Shown piece by piece: positions 28,139-37,269 of a DNA stretch of 64,000 nt. Below the pieces are notes generated by a model, which saw nothing but the letters and a program-made list of their open reading frames with translations, was not told the DNA's origin and searched no databases. This DNA comes from Acidobacteriota bacterium (lineage in GTDB: Bacteria > Acidobacteriota > Vicinamibacteria > Vicinamibacterales > CAVVIG01): NCBI GenBank assembly GCA_018268955.1, contig JAFDVO010000011.1, positions 26,327-90,326 on the forward strand. Reading direction: 5' to 3'. Position 1 is the first letter of the stretch. Each line of letters opens with the position of its first letter. The position numbers were made by a program, and so were the translations under genes.

Positions 28139-30667
28139 TCAGGCTCCGAGCGGATCCGTCGAGGCACGCGCGGCCAGCCGTCCGTCAGGCCGCGCGAACG
28201 TACGAGTCGCTGTCGACGACAGCACGACCGTCAGTGAAGAGAGCGGCATCAGCACCGCGGCGAGCAGCGGGCCGACGAGGCCTGCCAGCGCCAGCGTCGA
28301 TACGGTGGCGTTGTACGCGAGTGAGAAACCGATGTTCCGGCGGATGATGCCGCGCAGCCGGCGCGACCCCTCCATGATGTCGAGGAGCGGGCGGACACCT
28401 TCACGCGTGAGCACGATGTCGGCGGCCACGATCGTCGCGCCCATGCCGCCGTGCACCGCCACGCCGACGTCCGCGAGCGCAAGCGCTGCGGCATCGTTCA
28501 CGCCGTCACCGACCATCACGATCGACCCGGCACCCTCGCGCGCCGAGACGAGCTGCTGCACGTAGTCACGCTTCGCTTCCGGCGTGAGGCCACCGTGGAC
28601 GTCCGCCGGCTCGAGGCCGAGTTCCGCCCCAATCCGCGCCACGACCTCCGGGTGATCGCCGGAGACGATGCGCACGTGCACGCCCCTGGCCCGTAGCCGA
28701 TCGACCGTGCGCCGCACATCGGGACGCAGCGCGTCGCCGAGTCCGGCGACACCAGCGATGCGGCCGTCGATCGAGACGAAGATCGGGCTCATGCCGTCCG
28801 CCAACATCGTGGTGGCGGCGGCATCCACGTCGGCGGGCACAATGGCTCTGTCCGTTGTGACGTGTGCCACGCTGCCGACCCGCACGTCATGTCCGTCGAG
28901 TCGACCCCGGATGCCAAGGCCCGGCGTTTCCACCACCTCGTCGACCGTGCGTACGAGATGGAGCGGCGTGCCGTTCGCATGCTGGAATGCCCGCGCCACC
29001 GGATGCGACGACTCCTGCTCGAGCGCACGCGCCAGCTCCAGCGCGCCTTCGTCTCCGTGATACCGAACCACGCAAGCGCGACCTTCGGTCAGCGTGCCGG
29101 TCTTGTCGAGCAGGACGGTATGCACGTGCCGCAGGCGGTCGAGCGCGTCGGGGTTCTTCACGAAGATGCCGGCCCGAGCGGCCCGCATGAGGGCAATCGA
29201 CATCGCGAGCGGCACCGACAGCCCGAGCGCACAGGGGCACGAGACGACGAGCAGGGCGACGACCCGGGTCAGCGCGGTGTCGATCTGGCCGACCGCGAAT
29301 CCGTAGGCCAGCGCTCCGAGCGCGACCACGAAGAGCGCCTTGACGAACCGTCGCGCCATCGCATCCGTGGCCTGCAATACCGCCGGCTTGTGGGCCAGCG
29401 CATCCTGCACGACGGCGAGGAGGGCGCCGACGCGCGTCCGCGCACCGGCCGCGTCCACCCGCACGATGAGCCGCGCGCCCACGTTCGTTGCGCCGGCGTG
29501 CACCGTATCGCCGGCGTCCACCGGCACCGGGACCGACTCGCCGGTAATGACCGCGTTATCCAGGGATGAACGACCGACCAGCACAACACCGTCGACCGGC
29601 ACCAGCTCGCCGCTGCGGACCTCGACCCGGTCGCCAGGGGTCAGCGCCGCCAGTGGGACCTCCACGGATGTCGCGTCCGGGCCGTCCCCCTCGAGGCGCC
29701 GCGCGAATTCGAGGAACGCGACGCCGCGCAGGCTGTCCGCGCGCTCGAGCGCCGCCCGCTGGGCGCTGCGCTGCAGCTGCCGCGCACCGAGCAGCGCGGC
29801 GGTCAGCATCGCGAGCGAGTCGAACCAGACCGGTCCGGACCCGATCACGACGTTCCAGGCGCTCGCGAGTGCGCCGATCGTCAGGCCGACCGCAATCGGC
29901 AGGTCGATATGCACGAGCCCGGCCCTGAGCCCCGCGATGGCTGTCTGGAAGAACGGTCGGGCAGAGAAGGTGAGGACCGGGACGGCGACCAGGAGCGAGA
30001 ACCAGCGGAAGAACACCTGGAACTGCGATGCCATCCCGGAGTAGTCGCCGGCATACAGCGCGCCGGAGAGGAACATCAGGTTCATCGCACACGCGGCGGC
30101 GACCCCGAGGCGCGCGAGCGCAGCCCGATCTTCCGCGCGTCGCGCATCCTGCACGCGGGACGCCTGATGCACGTGCGGGGTGTAGCCAAGGCGATCGAGC
30201 GCGCGGCCAATCGTCGAGAGCCGCGTCTGCGCAGGACGCCAGGTGACCTCGGCAACCGCGCTCCCGTAGTTCAGCCGCACATCGTCGACCCCCGCGAGGA
30301 CCGCCGGCAGCTTCTCGACGAGCCAGACGCAGGCCGCGCAGTGCACGCCCTCGAGATACAGTCGTGTGCGGCGGCGCTCGTCGCCGAGCGTGTCACTCGC
30401 GCCGTCCTGGACCTGTGGGTCGTCGAAATCCTCGAAGCTGCGTCCCGAGACGCGCGCAGGCTCGAGCGCCGCGCGCTGCTGGTCGACGAGCCGGTAGTAC
30501 TGGTCGAAGCCCCACTCGCGAACGAGCGTGTAGACCTGTCGGCACCCGGCGCAGCAGAACTGCTCCGCATCCTGCGCACGTACGAGCGCCGCCGGCACCG
30601 GCTGGCCACAGTGGGCGCAGGCCGCTGCCGCGGTCGTACGGGCGCGTGGTGCCGAGGCCGGACTCAT
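28139..30667 (-). CDS. ccoI: Copper-exporting P1B-type ATPase CcoI/FixI
   Basis: 842 aa. The N-terminus has a Cys-rich zinc-ribbon-like domain (CAHCGQP, FCCAGCRQVY) typical of CcoI, then a heavy-metal-associated domain with CAAC (C110, C113). P-type motifs are TGES, the membrane CPC (C477-P-C479), DKTGT with phosphorylated D521, and GDGVNDAAAL. It moves copper across the inner membrane for assembly of the CuB centre of cbb3. Its start overlaps the ccoH stop and ccoS follows after one base. Confidence 0.95.
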   Translation of the reverse strand: MSPASAPRARTTAAAACAHCGQPVPAALVRAQDAEQFCCAGCRQVYTLVREWGFDQYYRLVDQQRAALEPARVSGRSFEDFDDPQVQDGASDTLGDERRRTRLYLEGVHCAACVWLVEKLPAVLAGVDDVRLNYGSAVAEVTWRPAQTRLSTIGRALDRLGYTPHVHQASRVQDARRAEDRAALARLGVAAACAMNLMFLSGALYAGDYSGMASQFQVFFRWFSLLVAVPVLTFSARPFFQTAIAGLRAGLVHIDLPIAVGLTIGALASAWNVVIGSGPVWFDSLAMLTAALLGARQLQRSAQRAALERADSLRGVAFLEFARRLEGDGPDATSVEVPLAALTPGDRVEVRSGELVPVDGVVLVGRSSLDNAVITGESVPVPVDAGDTVHAGATNVGARLIVRVDAAGARTRVGALLAVVQDALAHKPAVLQATDAMARRFVKALFVVALGALAYGFAVGQIDTALTRVVALLVVSCPCALGLSVPLAMSIALMRAARAGIFVKNPDALDRLRHVHTVLLDKTGTLTEGRACVVRYHGDEGALELARALEQESSHPVARAFQHANGTPLHLVRTVDEVVETPGLGIRGRLDGHDVRVGSVAHVTTDRAIVPADVDAAATTMLADGMSPIFVSIDGRIAGVAGLGDALRPDVRRTVDRLRARGVHVRIVSGDHPEVVARIGAELGLEPADVHGGLTPEAKRDYVQQLVSAREGAGSIVMVGDGVNDAAALALADVGVAVHGGMGATIVAADIVLTREGVRPLLDIMEGSRRLRGIIRRNIGFSLAYNATVSTLALAGLVGPLLAAVLMPLSSLTVVLSSTATRTFARPDGRLAARASTDPLGA

Positions 30668-31206
30668 CGAACGCGCGCCTCCGTCGTCGTGGAGGTGTCC
30701 GCGGTCACGTTGATCCGGTCGGCGTGGACGAACCGCATCGCCTGCTGGCGTGTGTCGATCCGGAACTCCCAGGTGCCGGGCTGATCGAGGCGCACGAGCG
30801 TGCGGTAGCTGCCGGGGGTCGTCGGGAGCCCGACCAGATCGCCGCGCTGGTTCAGGCGCGTGTCCGAGGGGCGCACGGCGAGGAACTTGCCGGTGAGTCC
30901 GGAGACGGGACGGCCCTCACGGTCGTGGACGCTGATGTCGACCGGACGCGGCATGCCCGGGTAGTGCGGCACGCCGGCCGGAAGCTCGTACTGCACCGTC
31001 CAGCCGAGCTGTCGGCTTGCGTCGAGCACGCTCTCGTCGGCATCCCACGATTCAGCGGCTTCGTAATAGCCCTCGATCGGGCGCGGCGCGTTCGGACGGG
31101 TCGCCACCCATACGAGCACCGCGCACGCCACGATGGACATCGTGAGATGGCCGCCGATGTAGATCGGCCAGCGATACTCGGACAGCAGCCGGAGCACTCG
31201 TTTCAT
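30664..31206 (-). CDS. ccoH: cbb3 oxidase assembly protein CcoH/FixH
   Basis: 180 aa from the ATG at 31206, which overlaps the ccoG stop (ATGA). One membrane helix (about 15-35) precedes a periplasmic beta-rich domain with NAPRPIEGYYEAAESWD and GTWEFRIDTRQ, as in FixH family proteins. CcoH is required for stable cbb3 assembly. It lies between ccoG and ccoI, the standard order. Confidence 0.9.
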   Translation of the reverse strand: MKRVLRLLSEYRWPIYIGGHLTMSIVACAVLVWVATRPNAPRPIEGYYEAAESWDADESVLDASRQLGWTVQYELPAGVPHYPGMPRPVDISVHDREGRPVSGLTGKFLAVRPSDTRLNQRGDLVGLPTTPGSYRTLVRLDQPGTWEFRIDTRQQAMRFVHADRINVTADTSTTTEARVR

Positions 31207-32678
31207 TGCGCGCCTCCAGAGCCGTTGAACGGCCCGAGCAGCAGGAACTCCATTTCCCTCCTGAAGCCATGGTCGGACGTCACGAGGTAGCGGACGTGCG
31301 CCTGGCCATTGACGAAGAGCCGCCGCGGCACCGTGGCGACGGCATTGATCGTCACGACCTTCTCCGCCGCGACGACGACCGGCGATTCGCTGAGCACCAG
31401 CGATACGTCCCTGGGCTCGATGACCTCGATCGTGAAGCGGTGCGGTTCCTGTGACTGGTTGGTGAAGCGGAACCGCTGCTGGTTCGCCACGTCGCCCGAG
31501 TTGAGCATCCGATACGGCTCGCGCCCACCGCGCACGACCTCGACCATCGCGTCGGCGCGCGTCGCGATCAGCGCCGCGAAGGTGCCCCAGGCGATCAGCA
31601 TCAGCACCAGGTAGGCCAGGTTGCGCGGACGCCACAGGTGGCGGATGCCGCCCTGCTGCTCGCGCTCGGAGGTGAACTTGATGAGGCCGGTCGGACGTCC
31701 CAGCTTCCGCATCACCTCATCGCACGCGTCCACGCACTGCGCTGTCCCGATGCACTCGACCTGCAGCCCGCGCCGGATATCCACGCCCGTCGGGCACGCG
31801 GTGACGCACGCATTGCAGTCGACGCAGGCACCCGCCGTCGGGAGGAGCACGCGCGAGCGGGTCCTCGGCTCACCGCGCGTGGTGTCGTAGGCGACGAGCA
31901 GCGTGTCCTTGTCCGAGAGCACGTTCTGCAGGCGCCCGTAAGGGCACGCGATCGTGCACATCTGGTCGCGGAACCACCCGAAGTCGAACACGATCAGCGC
32001 GGCCACGAACGAGATGGTGAAGATGGCGCCCTTCCACTCCAGTGGCTGGTGCAGCAGCCCTGGGCCGAGCGCCTCCCAGCTCGTGAAGTACGCGACGAAG
32101 TTCGCCGCCATCAGCAGCCCCACCAACGCGAACAGCGTCCACTTGACCGCCTTGATGCGGACCTTCCGGGCGTTCCACGGCTCGCGGTTCAATCCGCGCT
32201 GCTTCGCAGGGCCGCCCTCCACCCACGCCTCGATCGGCCGGAACAGGAACTCGAGGTAGACCGTCTGCGGGCATCCGAAGCCGCACCACACCCGGCCGAA
32301 TGTCGATCCGACGAAGAACACCGTCACCACGACGCTGAACCCGAAGGCCAGCAGGACCAGGTTCTCCGTCGGGTGGAACACCGCACCGAACAGGTGCGTG
32401 CGGCGCGATTCGAAGTCGAAGAAGACTGCCGGGTACCCGCCGACCTTGATGAGCGGCAGCGCGAAGAACAGGGCGACCAGCAGGTAGCCGATGTTCCGGC
32501 GAATACGCCAGAAGTGCCCCTTGTGCACGACGGGATGCATGAACTTCCGCTTCCCGTCAGCAGAGAGGCTGTAGAGCAGCTCCTCTTCTGGTGCGACGTC
32601 GAAGATCCGATCCTGGGCTGCAGGCGCAGCCACCGGCGCGGATCCATTCGGGACGTATGCGCGTGCCTCGGCAGACAT
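31203..32678 (-). CDS. ccoG: Membrane ferredoxin CcoG/FixG/RdxA
   Basis: 491 aa from the ATG at 32678 (MSAEARAY). It has about five membrane helices, WCGFGCPQTVY in a periplasmic or membrane loop, and two 4Fe-4S motifs (CVDCNACVTACP and CIGTAQCVDAC), then a C-terminal Ig-like domain typical of FixG. It is implicated in reducing Cu(II) for CcoI. It starts one base after the ccoP stop. Confidence 0.94.
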   Translation of the reverse strand: MSAEARAYVPNGSAPVAAPAAQDRIFDVAPEEELLYSLSADGKRKFMHPVVHKGHFWRIRRNIGYLLVALFFALPLIKVGGYPAVFFDFESRRTHLFGAVFHPTENLVLLAFGFSVVVTVFFVGSTFGRVWCGFGCPQTVYLEFLFRPIEAWVEGGPAKQRGLNREPWNARKVRIKAVKWTLFALVGLLMAANFVAYFTSWEALGPGLLHQPLEWKGAIFTISFVAALIVFDFGWFRDQMCTIACPYGRLQNVLSDKDTLLVAYDTTRGEPRTRSRVLLPTAGACVDCNACVTACPTGVDIRRGLQVECIGTAQCVDACDEVMRKLGRPTGLIKFTSEREQQGGIRHLWRPRNLAYLVLMLIAWGTFAALIATRADAMVEVVRGGREPYRMLNSGDVANQQRFRFTNQSQEPHRFTIEVIEPRDVSLVLSESPVVVAAEKVVTINAVATVPRRLFVNGQAHVRYLVTSDHGFRREMEFLLLGPFNGSGGAQ

Positions 32679-32679
32679 C

Positions 32680-33267
32680 TCAGTGCCCCGCGATCGGCTC
32701 CGCGGCAAACACCTCACCCTCGGGCGCACGCGGGTTCGGCGGGTTGGAGCCCTGCAAGCTGCGGATGTACGACACCAGCGCGGAGAGTTCCTCGGGCCTC
32801 AGCGCACGCCCCCATGGCGGCATGCCCTTCGCGGGCCAGCCCTTCGCCACGGTCTGGAAGATCTGCTCCACCGAGCCACCGTGGAGCCAGTGGTCGTCAG
32901 TGAGGTTGGGGCCGATGAGCCCCTGTGCCTGGGGGCCGTGACACGGCGCACAGGACTTGGCGAAGCGGGCTGCGCCCGTCTCGACGATCGCCGCGTTCCC
33001 TGCGCCGGCCAGCAGTTCAGCGGGCTTCGGCGGCACGAGCGGGTTTGCGTCGAAGTACGCCTGCACGGCAGCGACCGACTGCTGCGTCTGCTGCCGGTAC
33101 TCGGCTTCCATCGTTCCCTCGCCGAAGCTGAGGGCGTAGAACATCAGGTACGCCGCGGAGAACAGGAGCGAACCCCACAGGATGGCCATGAGCCATCCCG
33201 GCATCGGGTTGTCGTATTCCTTGATGCCGTCCAGCTCGTGAAGGACTTTGTCGTCGTACTGCGCCAT
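32680..33267 (-). CDS. ccoP: cbb3 oxidase subunit CcoP, single-heme form
   Basis: 195 aa. The N-terminus is a normal CcoP membrane segment (YDNPMPGWLMAILWGSLLF). Only one heme c motif, CAPCH, is present, followed by GLIGPNLTDDHWLHGG and KGMPPW. Usual CcoP has two cytochrome c domains and about 300 residues. It therefore offers one heme rather than two for electron entry, which may suit direct contact with ACIII. The sequence looks complete, with start, stop and neighbours in place. Confidence 0.9.
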   Translation of the reverse strand: MAQYDDKVLHELDGIKEYDNPMPGWLMAILWGSLLFSAAYLMFYALSFGEGTMEAEYRQQTQQSVAAVQAYFDANPLVPPKPAELLAGAGNAAIVETGAARFAKSCAPCHGPQAQGLIGPNLTDDHWLHGGSVEQIFQTVAKGWPAKGMPPWGRALRPEELSALVSYIRSLQGSNPPNPRAPEGEVFAAEPIAGH

Positions 33268-33279
33268 GATGTGTTCTCT

Positions 33280-33474
33280 TCACCCTCGGTGAGGGCGTTC
33301 CTGGGCGGCGCTCGCGTCACCCGCATCGTCGAGTGCCATGCGTGCGCGGACGTCGAGGTCGGTGGCACTGGTGCGGAACAGCTTGATCGTCACGACCACG
33401 TACACCGCGACGAAGAAGAGCAGCGACGCGACCGCCAGCGTCGTCGACAGGTTGGTGGCGAGTTCCTGAAGCAT
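33280..33474 (-). CDS. ccoQ: cbb3 oxidase small subunit CcoQ
   Basis: 64 aa from the ATG at 33474. One membrane helix (LAVASLLFFVAVYVVVTIKLF) and a short charged tail match CcoQ. It stabilises the CcoNOP complex. It lies between the fused ccoNO and ccoP, the standard place, four bases after ccoNO. Confidence 0.85.
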   Translation of the reverse strand: MLQELATNLSTTLAVASLLFFVAVYVVVTIKLFRTSATDLDVRARMALDDAGDASAAQERPHRG

Positions 33475-33478
33475 CGGC

Positions 33479-35896
33479 CTACTGGGTCGGGCCGCCAGTG
33501 GCGGGCCGTGACGTGTCATGCGAGGCGCTCGAGCGTGGTGCGGGCTCGGGCGAGTGCGCGGCGGCCGCCGGCTTCGCAGCGGGCGTGGGCTCGCTGCTGC
33601 GTGCGGTCGGCGTGTGTGGTTGTACCGCGGGTGTGCCGCTGGCCGGATCGGCCGCTGCGGCCGCAGGCGCCGGCTGTGCGGCCGGCAACTGCAGCGTTGC
33701 GGAGTACGAGCCCTGCGGCTCAGGCCGCTTCCAGCGGATGTCGGTGCCGAGCCGCTGGAGGTAGGCGACGAGGGCGACGATCTCCTTGTCCGCGAGGCCG
33801 GTCGGCCCCTGCTGGGACTCGACCTCCTTCGCGATCGCGTTCGCCTGGTTCTGCATCGACGCGACCGCCGTCTCGATCTCGCCATCCGAATACGGCACGC
33901 CGACCGTCCGCAGCGCGTGGAGCTTGGACTGGATCAGGCCGGTGTCGAACGGCGTGGTCAGCAGGTGCGGGTAGCGCGGCATGATCGAGCCGGGCGTCGT
34001 CGAATCCGGCTGCGCCATGTGGCGCACGTGCCAGAGGGACGGGTACTTGCCGCCGACGCGCAGCAGGTCCGGGCCAGTGCGCTTCGATCCCCACTGGAAC
34101 GGGTGGTCGTAGACGTATTCGCCTGCCTTGGCGTATTCGCCGTAGCGCTCCGTCTCGTAGCGGAACGGGCGGACCATCTGTGAGTGGCAGTTGTAGCAGC
34201 CCTCGCGGATGTAGATGTCGCGCCCGGTGACCTCGAGCGGCGTGTACGGCTTGACGCTCGCGATCTCCTTCACGTTCGACTTGTCGAAGAACATGGGGAT
34301 CGACTCGACGAGCGAACCGACCGCCAGCGCCAGCGCCGTGAGCACGGTGAACGTGACCGTCCGCGACTCGAGCATGCGGTGGAAGCCGTGGCGGATTGAG
34401 TGCTGGAACGCGTAGAGGGCGTGGTCGTACGTGTTCGCCGGCGTCACCGCGCCAGGTGCGAGGCGTTCGACGACGAGCGGCGGGGCATCGATCTCCGGCT
34501 CGACGGCAAAGTCCGCCGGGGCGCTCTGGATCGTCTTGACGATGTTCCAGCCGGCCATCAGCACGCCGGAGAAGAAGAGCAGGCCGCCGATGAGGCGCAC
34601 CTCGTACATCGGCACGAGGGCCAGCACCGTCTCGATGAAGTCCGGGTAGACCAGGCGGCCGTCCGGCTCGAACGCGCGCCACATCGCCCACTGCGTGATG
34701 CCGGCCACCCACATGGAGATCTGGTAGGCGATCAGGCCGACGGTAGCCACCCAGAAGTGGATGGTCGCGAGCCGTGGGGAGTACAGCTGCGTCTTCCAGA
34801 GGCGTGGGATGACCCAGTAGAGGATGCCGAACGAGAGGAAGGCGTTCCAGCCGAGCGCGCCGGCGTGAACGTGGCCGATCGTCCAGTCGGTGAAGTGCGA
34901 CACCGCGTTGACCGACTTGATCGACATCATCGGCCCCTCGAAGGTCGACATGCCGTAGTAGGTGACCGCGACCACCATGAACTTCAGGATCGGGTCCTCG
35001 CGCAGCTTGTGCCAGGCGCCGCGCAGCGTGAAGAAGCCGTTCACCATGCCGCCCCAGGACGGCATCCAGAGGATCAGGGAGAACAGCATCCCGAGGGTGG
35101 AGGCCCACTCGGGAACCGCGGAGTAGTGGAGGTGGTGCGGGCCGGCCCAGATGTAGACGAAGACCAGCGACCAGAAGTGCAGGATCGACAGCCGGTAGCT
35201 GAAGACCGGCCGCTCGGCCGCCTTGGGCAGGTAGTAATACATGAGCCCGAGGAACGGCGTCGTGAGGAAGAACGCGACGGCGTTGTGGCCGTACCACCAC
35301 TGCATCAGCGCGTCCTTCACGCCCGCGTAGGCCGGATAGCTGCCGAGCAGGGAGTAGGGAACCGCGATGCTGTTGCCGATGTGCAGAATCGCGACAGCGA
35401 CGATGGTGGCGATGTAGAACCAGATGGCGACGTAGATGTGCCGCTCGCGTCGGATGGCGATGGTCCCGAAGAAGTTGACCGCGAAGGTCACCCAGAGGAC
35501 CGCGATGACGATGTCGAGCACCCAGGGGAGTTCGGCGTATTCCTTCCCCTGTGTGTTGCCCGTGACGAGCGCGAGTGCGGCGGCGACGATCAGGAGCTGC
35601 CAGCCCCAGAAGTGGAACTTCGACAGGCCATCGCTGAAGAGGCGTGTCTTCAGCAGCCGCTGCATCGAGTGATAGGTGCCGCCGAAGATGATGTTGCCGC
35701 AGAAGGCAAAGATGACGGCGTTGGTGTGCAGCGGGCGCAGGCGGCCGAACGTCAGGTACGGCGCCAGGTTCAGCCCGGGCATGAACAACATCGCGGCGAC
35801 GAGCACGCCGACGAGCATGCCGACGACAGCCCAGACGAGCGCCGCGAGGAAGAAGAGCCGCGGGGTGCGGTCATCGTAGCGAACGGTGTGGCTCAT
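33479..35896 (-). CDS. ccoNO: Fused cbb3 cytochrome oxidase subunits CcoN-CcoO
   Basis: 805 aa from the ATG at 35896, with GAGGGAT just upstream. Residues 1-490 are CcoN (heme-copper oxidase subunit I) with about 12 membrane helices and metal-binding His in segments such as RPLHTNAVIFAF, WYGHNAVAFFLTTPFLG and GPHHLHYSAVPEW. Residues about 515-745 are CcoO with one membrane helix and heme motif CYNCH (C567, C570, H571). The last 60 residues are a Pro/Ala-rich tail. It reduces oxygen to water and pumps protons. Such N-O fusions are known in some phyla. It is the first gene of the 14-gene operon. Confidence 0.94.
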   Translation of the reverse strand: MSHTVRYDDRTPRLFFLAALVWAVVGMLVGVLVAAMLFMPGLNLAPYLTFGRLRPLHTNAVIFAFCGNIIFGGTYHSMQRLLKTRLFSDGLSKFHFWGWQLLIVAAALALVTGNTQGKEYAELPWVLDIVIAVLWVTFAVNFFGTIAIRRERHIYVAIWFYIATIVAVAILHIGNSIAVPYSLLGSYPAYAGVKDALMQWWYGHNAVAFFLTTPFLGLMYYYLPKAAERPVFSYRLSILHFWSLVFVYIWAGPHHLHYSAVPEWASTLGMLFSLILWMPSWGGMVNGFFTLRGAWHKLREDPILKFMVVAVTYYGMSTFEGPMMSIKSVNAVSHFTDWTIGHVHAGALGWNAFLSFGILYWVIPRLWKTQLYSPRLATIHFWVATVGLIAYQISMWVAGITQWAMWRAFEPDGRLVYPDFIETVLALVPMYEVRLIGGLLFFSGVLMAGWNIVKTIQSAPADFAVEPEIDAPPLVVERLAPGAVTPANTYDHALYAFQHSIRHGFHRMLESRTVTFTVLTALALAVGSLVESIPMFFDKSNVKEIASVKPYTPLEVTGRDIYIREGCYNCHSQMVRPFRYETERYGEYAKAGEYVYDHPFQWGSKRTGPDLLRVGGKYPSLWHVRHMAQPDSTTPGSIMPRYPHLLTTPFDTGLIQSKLHALRTVGVPYSDGEIETAVASMQNQANAIAKEVESQQGPTGLADKEIVALVAYLQRLGTDIRWKRPEPQGSYSATLQLPAAQPAPAAAAADPASGTPAVQPHTPTARSSEPTPAAKPAAAAHSPEPAPRSSASHDTSRPATGGPTQ

Positions 35897-36117
35897 CGAT
35901 CCCTCATCTAACGGGTCCTGCGAGTGCATTCGGGAGGGCGAACAGGCCGGGGCGTGAACACAAGGCGGGCAGACACACGTCGAGCGGACCGCTGATTGCG
36001 CAGCGCCGGACATCCGGCAGATTCGCTGTTTGCCCCTGCTGAATCGCAAGGAACATTCCACCGACAGAACTGTGCGCTTTTCGGAGCGGGACGCTGAGGT
36101 TCCGCTGTATGCCGGAG

Positions 36118-36132
36118 TTCCGCCGCGCGGAA
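36118..36132. promoter_or_regulatory. Operator-like dyad upstream of the respiratory operon
   Basis: TTCCGC, CGC, GCGGAA form a perfect 6-bp inverted repeat with a 3-bp centre, about 225 bp upstream of ccoNO and 180 bp upstream of the ThuA gene. It resembles in outline the TTCCAC/GTGGAA dyad at 1711-1726, but the -10 parts of the ECF promoter are absent here. Regulator unknown. Confidence 0.35.
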
Positions 36133-36207
36133 TTCTCCGCGCTGGTCGCGGATTCGTCCGCGGCTCGCGTCGAGATCAAGTGACGGGAATCCGGTGCCAC
36201 GCGCGCC

Positions 36208-36270
36208 CACCAGTTCACCAACTCACGAACTCACCAATTCACCAATTCACCAACTCACCAATTCACCAAC
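36208..36270. repeat. Octamer tandem repeat (CACCAAYT), about 8 copies
   Basis: Units are CACCAGTT, CACCAACT, CACGAACT, CACCAATT, CACCAATT, CACCAACT, CACCAATT and a partial CACCAAC. The array ends 39 bp before the ATG of the ThuA gene and could change copy number by slippage. Confidence 0.9.
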
Positions 36271-36309
36271 CTCCTCGATCTCCCTTCCCTCTGCTACCAT
36301 CCGGCGCTC

Positions 36310-37188
36310 ATGAGACACGCCATGCGTCTGTTCGTCGTCCTCGCTCTGGCCGTCGCCCTCATGCCGGACGCGACCCGCGCACAAACCGCCACGGGCCCGC
36401 GCAAGAAGCTGCTCTTCCTCACGCACGCCGCGCTGTACAAGCACCCGAGCCTCGAGCCGGCGGAAACCGCCGTGACGGAATGGGGGCGCACGGCAGGCTT
36501 CGATGTGACGACGTTGCGGGGATTTGCGCAGCCGTCGCGCAGCATCGACCTCTCGATGCTCACGCCCGAGTACCTCAATGGGTTCGACGGCCTGATGCTG
36601 ATGACCAACGGCAACCTGCCGTTGTCCCCGGAACAGAAGCGGTCGCTCGTCGAGTTCGTCCGGAACGGCAAGGCGCTCGTCGGCGTGCACTGCGCCACGC
36701 TGACCCTGTACGACTACCCGCAGTTCGGTGAGGTGCTGGGCGGCTACTACCTGCGCTCGATCGTGCCGACGGAGCAGATCGCCGCCGGGAAGGTGGGCGT
36801 GCTGAAGGTGGAGGACCAGGCGCACCCAGCGACGCGGATGCTCGGCTCGACGTGGCCGATCAACGAGGAGTTCTACGAGTTCGGCCACGCGGTGTGGGAC
36901 GCGAGCCGTCCCACCGAGAACGTGTCGGCCGTGGGGCGGCTGCACATCCTCCTGCCGTTCTCACGCGATCGCGTGCACGTGCTCCTCAGCCTCGACACGG
37001 ACCGCACGGACCTTTCGGACCTGCCCAACGTCCCGAAGGGCGACTACCCGCAGGCCTGGACGAACACCTTCGGTCGCGGTCGGGTCTTCTACACCACGCT
37101 CGGGCATCGCGACGACATCTGGGCGCATGACGCGGTGTTCCGCGCGCACGTGACCGGCGGGATCCGCTGGGCGCTGGGGCTCGAGTAG
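36310..37188 (+). CDS. Secreted ThuA-domain protein
   Basis: 292 aa. A signal peptide spans about residues 1-24. The ThuA (glutamine amidotransferase-like) fold is seen in KKLLFLTHAALYKHPSLEPA, YLNGFDGLMLMTNG, FVRNGKALVGVHCATLTLYD and GRGRVFYTTLGHRDDIW. ThuA proteins act in sugar metabolism, possibly trehalose or related glycosides, but enzymatic roles are unclear. A TACCAT box (36295-36300) lies just ahead of the ATG. It is divergent from the cbb3 operon. Confidence 0.88.
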   Translation: MRHAMRLFVVLALAVALMPDATRAQTATGPRKKLLFLTHAALYKHPSLEPAETAVTEWGRTAGFDVTTLRGFAQPSRSIDLSMLTPEYLNGFDGLMLMTNGNLPLSPEQKRSLVEFVRNGKALVGVHCATLTLYDYPQFGEVLGGYYLRSIVPTEQIAAGKVGVLKVEDQAHPATRMLGSTWPINEEFYEFGHAVWDASRPTENVSAVGRLHILLPFSRDRVHVLLSLDTDRTDLSDLPNVPKGDYPQAWTNTFGRGRVFYTTLGHRDDIWAHDAVFRAHVTGGIRWALGLE

Positions 37189-37225
37189 ACCCCTCGTCGG
37201 CTGGAGCCGCCCAGCGCTGCAGGCG

Positions 37226-37246
37226 GAAGCCCGACGCCCGGAGCCT
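37226..37246. repeat. Degenerate heptamer repeat, three units
   Basis: GAAGCCC, GACGCCC and GGAGCCT follow CTGCAGGCG. They match the (GAAGCCY) array at 19473, and share the 14-mer TGCAGGCGGAAGCC with the coding repeat at 42822. Confidence 0.6.
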
Positions 37247-37269
37247 GCTACGATCGTCGCAAGGTCGTC

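Larger units (their letters stand above)
35897..36309. other. Divergent intergenic region between ccoNO and the ThuA gene
   Basis: No gene is seen in these 413 bp. They contain a 14-bp interrupted palindrome (GCCGGA/TCCGGC, 36005-36018), the dyad at 36118-36132, two direct GTTCCGC copies 18 bp apart (36099 and 36117), and an octamer tandem repeat. No FNR-type TTGAT-ATCAA site is present, so oxygen control of the cbb3 operon, if any, uses another regulator. Confidence 0.5.

Noticed and set aside
34400..35911. 503-codon open frame opposite ccoNO
   Set aside because: Antisense shadow of a conserved oxidase gene, with no family motif.
36208..36270. CRISPR array
   Set aside because: Units are 8 bp with no spacers; the other arrays in the window are likewise contiguous short repeats without spacers.
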